Positions 5,138 through 7,745 of a DNA stretch of 7,745 bases are shown here, one piece after another; the first letter of the stretch is position 1, and the number at the start of each line of letters is the position of its first letter. Location: the NCBI RefSeq assembly GCF_019414865.1, contig NZ_DXLG01000074.1, forward strand, positions 1-7,745, given 5' to 3'. Below the pieces are notes generated by a model. It ran no database searches. It was not told the DNA's origin and saw only the letters and a list, made by a program, of their open reading frames with translations. This DNA comes from Veillonella sp. (GTDB taxonomy: Bacteria > Bacillota > Negativicutes > Veillonellales > Veillonellaceae). The position numbers and the translations under genes were made by a program.

Positions 5138-6353
5138 GGAGGCCCTTCAATTATGGGAGAAGGCCTTAGATACGCAAGTTTATAAAGTAGAAATGATTGA
5201 TGTTAAGTCTGCTAAGGGATATGTGTTGGCAGAGGATATCATTGCGCCCACGGATGTACCGGCCTTTTCAAAATCAGCGATGGATGGGTATGCCATTGCC
5301 TTTTCCGCGGATTGTAATGAGTATATTGTTGACGGTGTTATAGGCGCCGGCGTTGTATGGGAACAACCTGTTGCATTAGGTCATGCAGTACGTATTATGA
5401 CGGGCGCACCTATACCGGATACATGTGATACTGTTATCATGCAAGAACAGGTAGTTGGCTCCGGAGAACCGGGTACAACAATCACAATTCAAGGTAAATA
5501 CAAATGTGGCGATCATATCATCCCTCAAGGTGAGGAATGTAGTGCTGGCACTATTGTGATTCCTCGTGGAACAGAGGTAACCTCTACAGTACAAACTGTT
5601 TTGACTGGTCTGGGGTTGACTGAGATTGCTGTCAATGCAATGCCTCGCGTGTTAGTTCTTACCTCTGGCCATGAGGTGATTGAACCTGGTGAAAGCTTAA
5701 CAGCTGGTAAAATTTATAACTCTAATAGAGCTATGATTTGTGGACTCTTGGAAGATTTAGGCTTTCATAAGATTACGCACTATCATGTCAGTGATGCTCC
5801 AGAGGAATTAGAGTCTGAAATTAATCATGTGTTACAGCTCAGTGAAGATGCCGATATTATCATTAGCTCTGGCGGTGTATCAGTAGGGCTGTTTGATACA
5901 ATGCCTCTTATTTATGAAAAACTAGGAGCTAAATCCATTTATGCACGCATTCAAATGCGTCCAGGTGCTGCATCCTATGGTGCAGTAACGCCGAAAGGTC
6001 AAATCATCTTTGGTCTATCTGGTAATCCAGGGGCTGCCTTCAACGGCTGGCATTTAATCGTAGCACCGACCTTAAAACGCTATAAAGGGTTGGCAAACTG
6101 GACTACACCAGTCGTGGCCTGCGTAATGGATTCAGAGATTTTTAAGCGTAATGCCTTTGATCGGTACGTACAAGGTAAAGTCATATTTGGTGGTGGGGTC
6201 CCACGCTTTGTGGCTAACCGCCATTTTAATAGTAGCAGTATGTTAGGCCTCTATACGGTGAATGCATTGGCATGTATTCCGCGTGGTGTACATGAAGTAC
6301 ATCCTGGTGATACCTTTAATGTATATCTACTAGGACTATTACCTGCTGTATAG
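5118..6353 (+). CDS. moeA: Molybdopterin molybdenumtransferase MoeA
   Basis: Inserts molybdenum (as molybdate) into adenylylated molybdopterin, the step before MobA. The 411 residues match the usual length of about 400 with all four domains. Signatures in order: FSKSAMDGYAI (50-60, Asp56 equivalent to E. coli Asp59), MTGAPIPDTCDTVIMQE (94-110), GDHIIPQGEE (131-140), the MoCF/MogA-like fold PRVLVLTSGHEVIEPGE (176-192) with KIYNSN (198-203), SSGGVSVGLFD (250-260), RPGAAS (281-286) and FGLSGNPGAA (298-307), then the beta-barrel domain IV. Deviations: the common PGKP reads PGAA, LPGNP reads LSGNP (Ser301), and E. coli Lys275/Lys279 appear as arginines. ATG 5118 follows GAGG by 7 nt and lies inside the end of mobAB, so translation is probably coupled. 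This is the last gene of the operon. Confidence 0.92.
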   Translation: MAVVTVEEALQLWEKALDTQVYKVEMIDVKSAKGYVLAEDIIAPTDVPAFSKSAMDGYAIAFSADCNEYIVDGVIGAGVVWEQPVALGHAVRIMTGAPIPDTCDTVIMQEQVVGSGEPGTTITIQGKYKCGDHIIPQGEECSAGTIVIPRGTEVTSTVQTVLTGLGLTEIAVNAMPRVLVLTSGHEVIEPGESLTAGKIYNSNRAMICGLLEDLGFHKITHYHVSDAPEELESEINHVLQLSEDADIIISSGGVSVGLFDTMPLIYEKLGAKSIYARIQMRPGAASYGAVTPKGQIIFGLSGNPGAAFNGWHLIVAPTLKRYKGLANWTTPVVACVMDSEIFKRNAFDRYVQGKVIFGGGVPRFVANRHFNSSSMLGLYTVNALACIPRGVHEVHPGDTFNVYLLGLLPAV

Positions 6354-6392
6354 GTCTTTATATAATATGTATTTATGTCATCTAAAATTCTG

Positions 6393-6422
6393 TTGACCGC
6401 AGATAAATAAATATATGATAAT
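6393..6422 (+). promoter_or_regulatory. Probable promoter of the AraC-family gene
   Basis: -35 TTGACC (6393-6398), 18-nt spacer, -10 GATAAT (6417-6422). Each matches five of six consensus bases. The predicted start near 6429 falls inside the left arm of the moeA terminator hairpin, so a transcript begun here would carry only a shortened stem. Confidence 0.6.
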
Positions 6423-6457
6423 AAAAGCATCCCTTGGAGTATTAAGGGATGCTTTTT
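6423..6457 (+). terminator. Rho-independent terminator of the thiT-mobAB-moeA operon
   Basis: A 13-bp stem (6423-6435 with 6444-6456) with core GCATCCCTT, an 8-nt loop and a run of five T. It lies 70 nt after moeA and 23 nt before the next start codon, separating the operon from the regulator gene. Confidence 0.88.
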
Positions 6458-6479
6458 GTATGTGGAGCAATAGGGCATA

Positions 6480-7502
6480 ATGGACTATTTTGACTATTCA
6501 TATAAACATAACTACATAGAGTTTAGCAGCAACATATATAGGGTTAGTACATATCATTATAACTGGCATGCAGAAACTGAGATTTTTATCTTGTTAAAAG
6601 GTAGCGTTGAGATGAGTTGCAATGGTGAGGTTTTTACGCTGAAACCTCTTGATGTTGTAATTATTTCTCCTCAAGTAGGGCATGCAACATTAGCCCTTGA
6701 AGAGGATACTATAGCCTTTGTTACTCATGTAGGTAACGAATTTTACCAACAGTATGATTCTGATTTTGGGACTTATCAATTTATTTTACGTTCAGATGAT
6801 AGTACGCGTCATAATGAATTCTTTACAACCTTACGCCATCATGCTGCTATGACGATGTTATTGATGATTAAAGGTGAAAGCCCAGTACATCGAATGTGGA
6901 TAGAACACCATTACTTAGCTTTGGCTGGTGATGTATTTAGAGAGTTTGATCCCATAAAAAAGGTTCACGAAAATGCTAGACCTGGCGATATAAAACCGGC
7001 ATCTTTTGATAATATGATTGCCTATATTGATGAGCATTATGAGCAGAAAATAGAGTTAGAGGATATTGCAAAAATTGAGGGCTATAATGTTGCTTATACA
7101 TCGCAGTTTTTTAAACGACAAATGGGGATTTCCTTTGTTGAGTATGTATTGCGGTTGAGAATCCGTGATGCTACTGTTCGATTAGCTAGTACGGATGAGG
7201 CTGTTGCAAGAATTGCAAGTGATTGTGGATTTGCCGATGTGAAAGCCTTTAATGTGGCTTTTAAAAAGCATTTTAATATGACTCCCACAGAATATCGTAA
7301 GCACGTAAAAGGTATTGGCCGTAAAACTGTTTTACAAGATTGGAAAGAAATAATTTCTGTAGACAACCAAGATGTACTTGATGTGTTGCATTCGTTCTTG
7401 TCCTATGAAGATGATTCACGAGCTAAGAGCGAATTGGAATTTATGAGCAAAAAATTGGAAGCTTTGAAAGAAAAGTTAGCCGATGTAGTAAAGGATTTAT
7501 AA
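6480..7502 (+). CDS. AraC-family transcriptional regulator with cupin sensor and C-terminal tail
   Basis: A 340-residue DNA-binding regulator. The N-terminal cupin-like sensor (about 20-90) shows the YHYNWHAETEIFILLKG pattern (25-41) of effector-binding AraC arms, followed by LKPLDVVIISPQVGHA (54-69). The AraC-type double helix-turn-helix spans about 176-275: MIAYIDEHYEQKIELEDIAK, then YTSQFFKRQMGISFVEYVLR, then the second helix-turn-helix ARIASDCGFADVKAFNVAFK (243-262) and the family ending MTPTEYRK (267-274). The protein continues about 65 residues beyond the usual end, finishing in a charged, coiled-coil-like helix (about 314-340). ATG 6480 is the first possible start after an in-frame TAG at 6471. 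Its ribosome-binding site is unclear (GGAG 12 nt or AGGG 4 nt upstream). The effector and targets are unknown. A target outside the right edge is as likely as the operon to its left. Confidence 0.88.
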   Translation: MDYFDYSYKHNYIEFSSNIYRVSTYHYNWHAETEIFILLKGSVEMSCNGEVFTLKPLDVVIISPQVGHATLALEEDTIAFVTHVGNEFYQQYDSDFGTYQFILRSDDSTRHNEFFTTLRHHAAMTMLLMIKGESPVHRMWIEHHYLALAGDVFREFDPIKKVHENARPGDIKPASFDNMIAYIDEHYEQKIELEDIAKIEGYNVAYTSQFFKRQMGISFVEYVLRLRIRDATVRLASTDEAVARIASDCGFADVKAFNVAFKKHFNMTPTEYRKHVKGIGRKTVLQDWKEIISVDNQDVLDVLHSFLSYEDDSRAKSELEFMSKKLEALKEKLADVVKDL

Positions 7503-7521
7503 AGCTGTTTTATTATATTTC

Positions 7522-7570
7522 TATGGTAACTAGATTATTATAGTAGCTAATTCTTATAGTAACTCTATTC
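7522..7570. repeat. Three imperfect 16-17 nt direct repeats downstream of the AraC gene
   Basis: Copies begin at 7522, 7539 and 7555 with the approximate shared pattern TATRGTARCT followed by an A/T-rich ATTC-like end. The spacing of 17 and 16 nt is close to 1.5 helical turns, or to a tandem duplication. They sit 20 nt after the AraC stop codon. They may be regulator-binding sites or a decayed tandem repeat. The AT-rich context makes weak repeats easy to find. Confidence 0.35.
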
Positions 7571-7618
7571 GTATGATAAACGTTTTGCGGTAATTTATTT
7601 TTGATGAATTTATGACAT

Positions 7619-7653
7619 ATATAGAAAGATTAGAATTGGGTAAATTTCTATAT
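7619..7653. repeat. 9-bp perfect inverted repeat in the right intergenic region
   Basis: ATATAGAAA (7619-7627) is repeated inverted at 7645-7653, separated by 17 nt. It is too AT-rich and too widely looped for a terminator. It could be an operator or chance. Apart from this, the direct repeats and the terminator, I see no gene in 7503-7745. Confidence 0.35.
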
Positions 7654-7678
7654 TAAGAAAACCTATAAAGTTATAAAT

Positions 7679-7710
7679 AAAGCACTACTGTTGATAAGTA
7701 GTGCTTTTTT
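7679..7710 (+). terminator. Rho-independent terminator downstream of the AraC gene
   Basis: An 11-bp stem (7679-7689 with 7697-7707), core GCACTACT with its complement, 7-nt loop, and a run of six T ending at 7710. It lies about 177 nt after the AraC stop, so that transcript would have a long 3' untranslated region. Alternatively the site ends a small untranslated transcript begun in the gap. Confidence 0.85.
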
Positions 7711-7745
7711 ACATGTATTTTATGGGTGAATTTATATATCAATAC

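Noticed and set aside
6361..6366. Perfect TATAAT just after moeA
   Set aside because: There is no acceptable -35 box at 16-18 nt upstream, and transcripts from it would run into the full terminator hairpin.
7612..7656. 14-codon open frame in the right intergenic region
   Set aside because: There is no Shine-Dalgarno site, it overlaps an inverted repeat, and it is short enough to be chance.
1..7745. CRISPR array, insertion sequence or tRNA/rRNA genes
   Set aside because: No regularly spaced repeats, transposase-like proteins, terminal inverted repeats or cloverleaf/rRNA sequences were seen on either strand.

Overview
The window looks like chromosomal DNA from a low-G+C bacterium with a diderm-Firmicute gene style. 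The genes are tightly packed with good Shine-Dalgarno sites, TTGACA/TATAAT-type promoters and U-tailed hairpin terminators. My best guess is the Negativicutes, probably Veillonella. That rests on overall resemblance of the proteins and base composition, not on a database match. There is no phage, transposase, CRISPR, rRNA or tRNA signal.

Layout from left to right. (1) Positions 3-818 hold the 3' part of a membrane-protein gene with two tandem DUF805-like domains. The reading frame is open to the left edge, so the true start is probably outside the window. It ends at a strong hairpin. (2) Positions 998-2182 encode a 12-TM major facilitator of the YbjJ-like type. It is preceded by a structured leader of about 100 nt, in which a hairpin buries the ribosome-binding site, and followed by a terminator. 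(3) On the minus strand, 3310-2324, is GMP reductase (guaC), with its own promoter and terminator. (4) Divergent from guaC is a three-gene operon, thiT-like / mobA-mobB fusion / moeA (3490-6353). Its genes overlap by 8 and 20 nt and it is driven by a near-consensus promoter. (5) After a terminator comes an AraC-family regulator (6480-7502) with an unusual C-terminal tail. Its likely promoter is embedded against the moeA terminator. (6) The right end (7503-7745) has no gene. It holds three imperfect 16-17 nt direct repeats, an inverted repeat and a final terminator.

How the genes fit together. MoeA inserts molybdate into adenylated molybdopterin. MobA adds GMP to the product to make the guanine dinucleotide form, with MobB as GTP-binding partner, so two of the operon's three genes handle the last steps of molybdenum-cofactor synthesis. 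The first gene encodes an ECF-transporter S-component of the ThiT (thiamine) type. It has no TPP riboswitch and lacks two of the aromatic/His residues known to contact thiamine in characterised ThiT. GuaC recycles GMP to IMP and is transcribed independently. I see no entirely new system. The most interesting points are the SD-sequestering leader of the MFS gene, the atypical ThiT inside a molybdenum-cofactor operon, the tandem DUF805 protein and the promoter/terminator overlaps.
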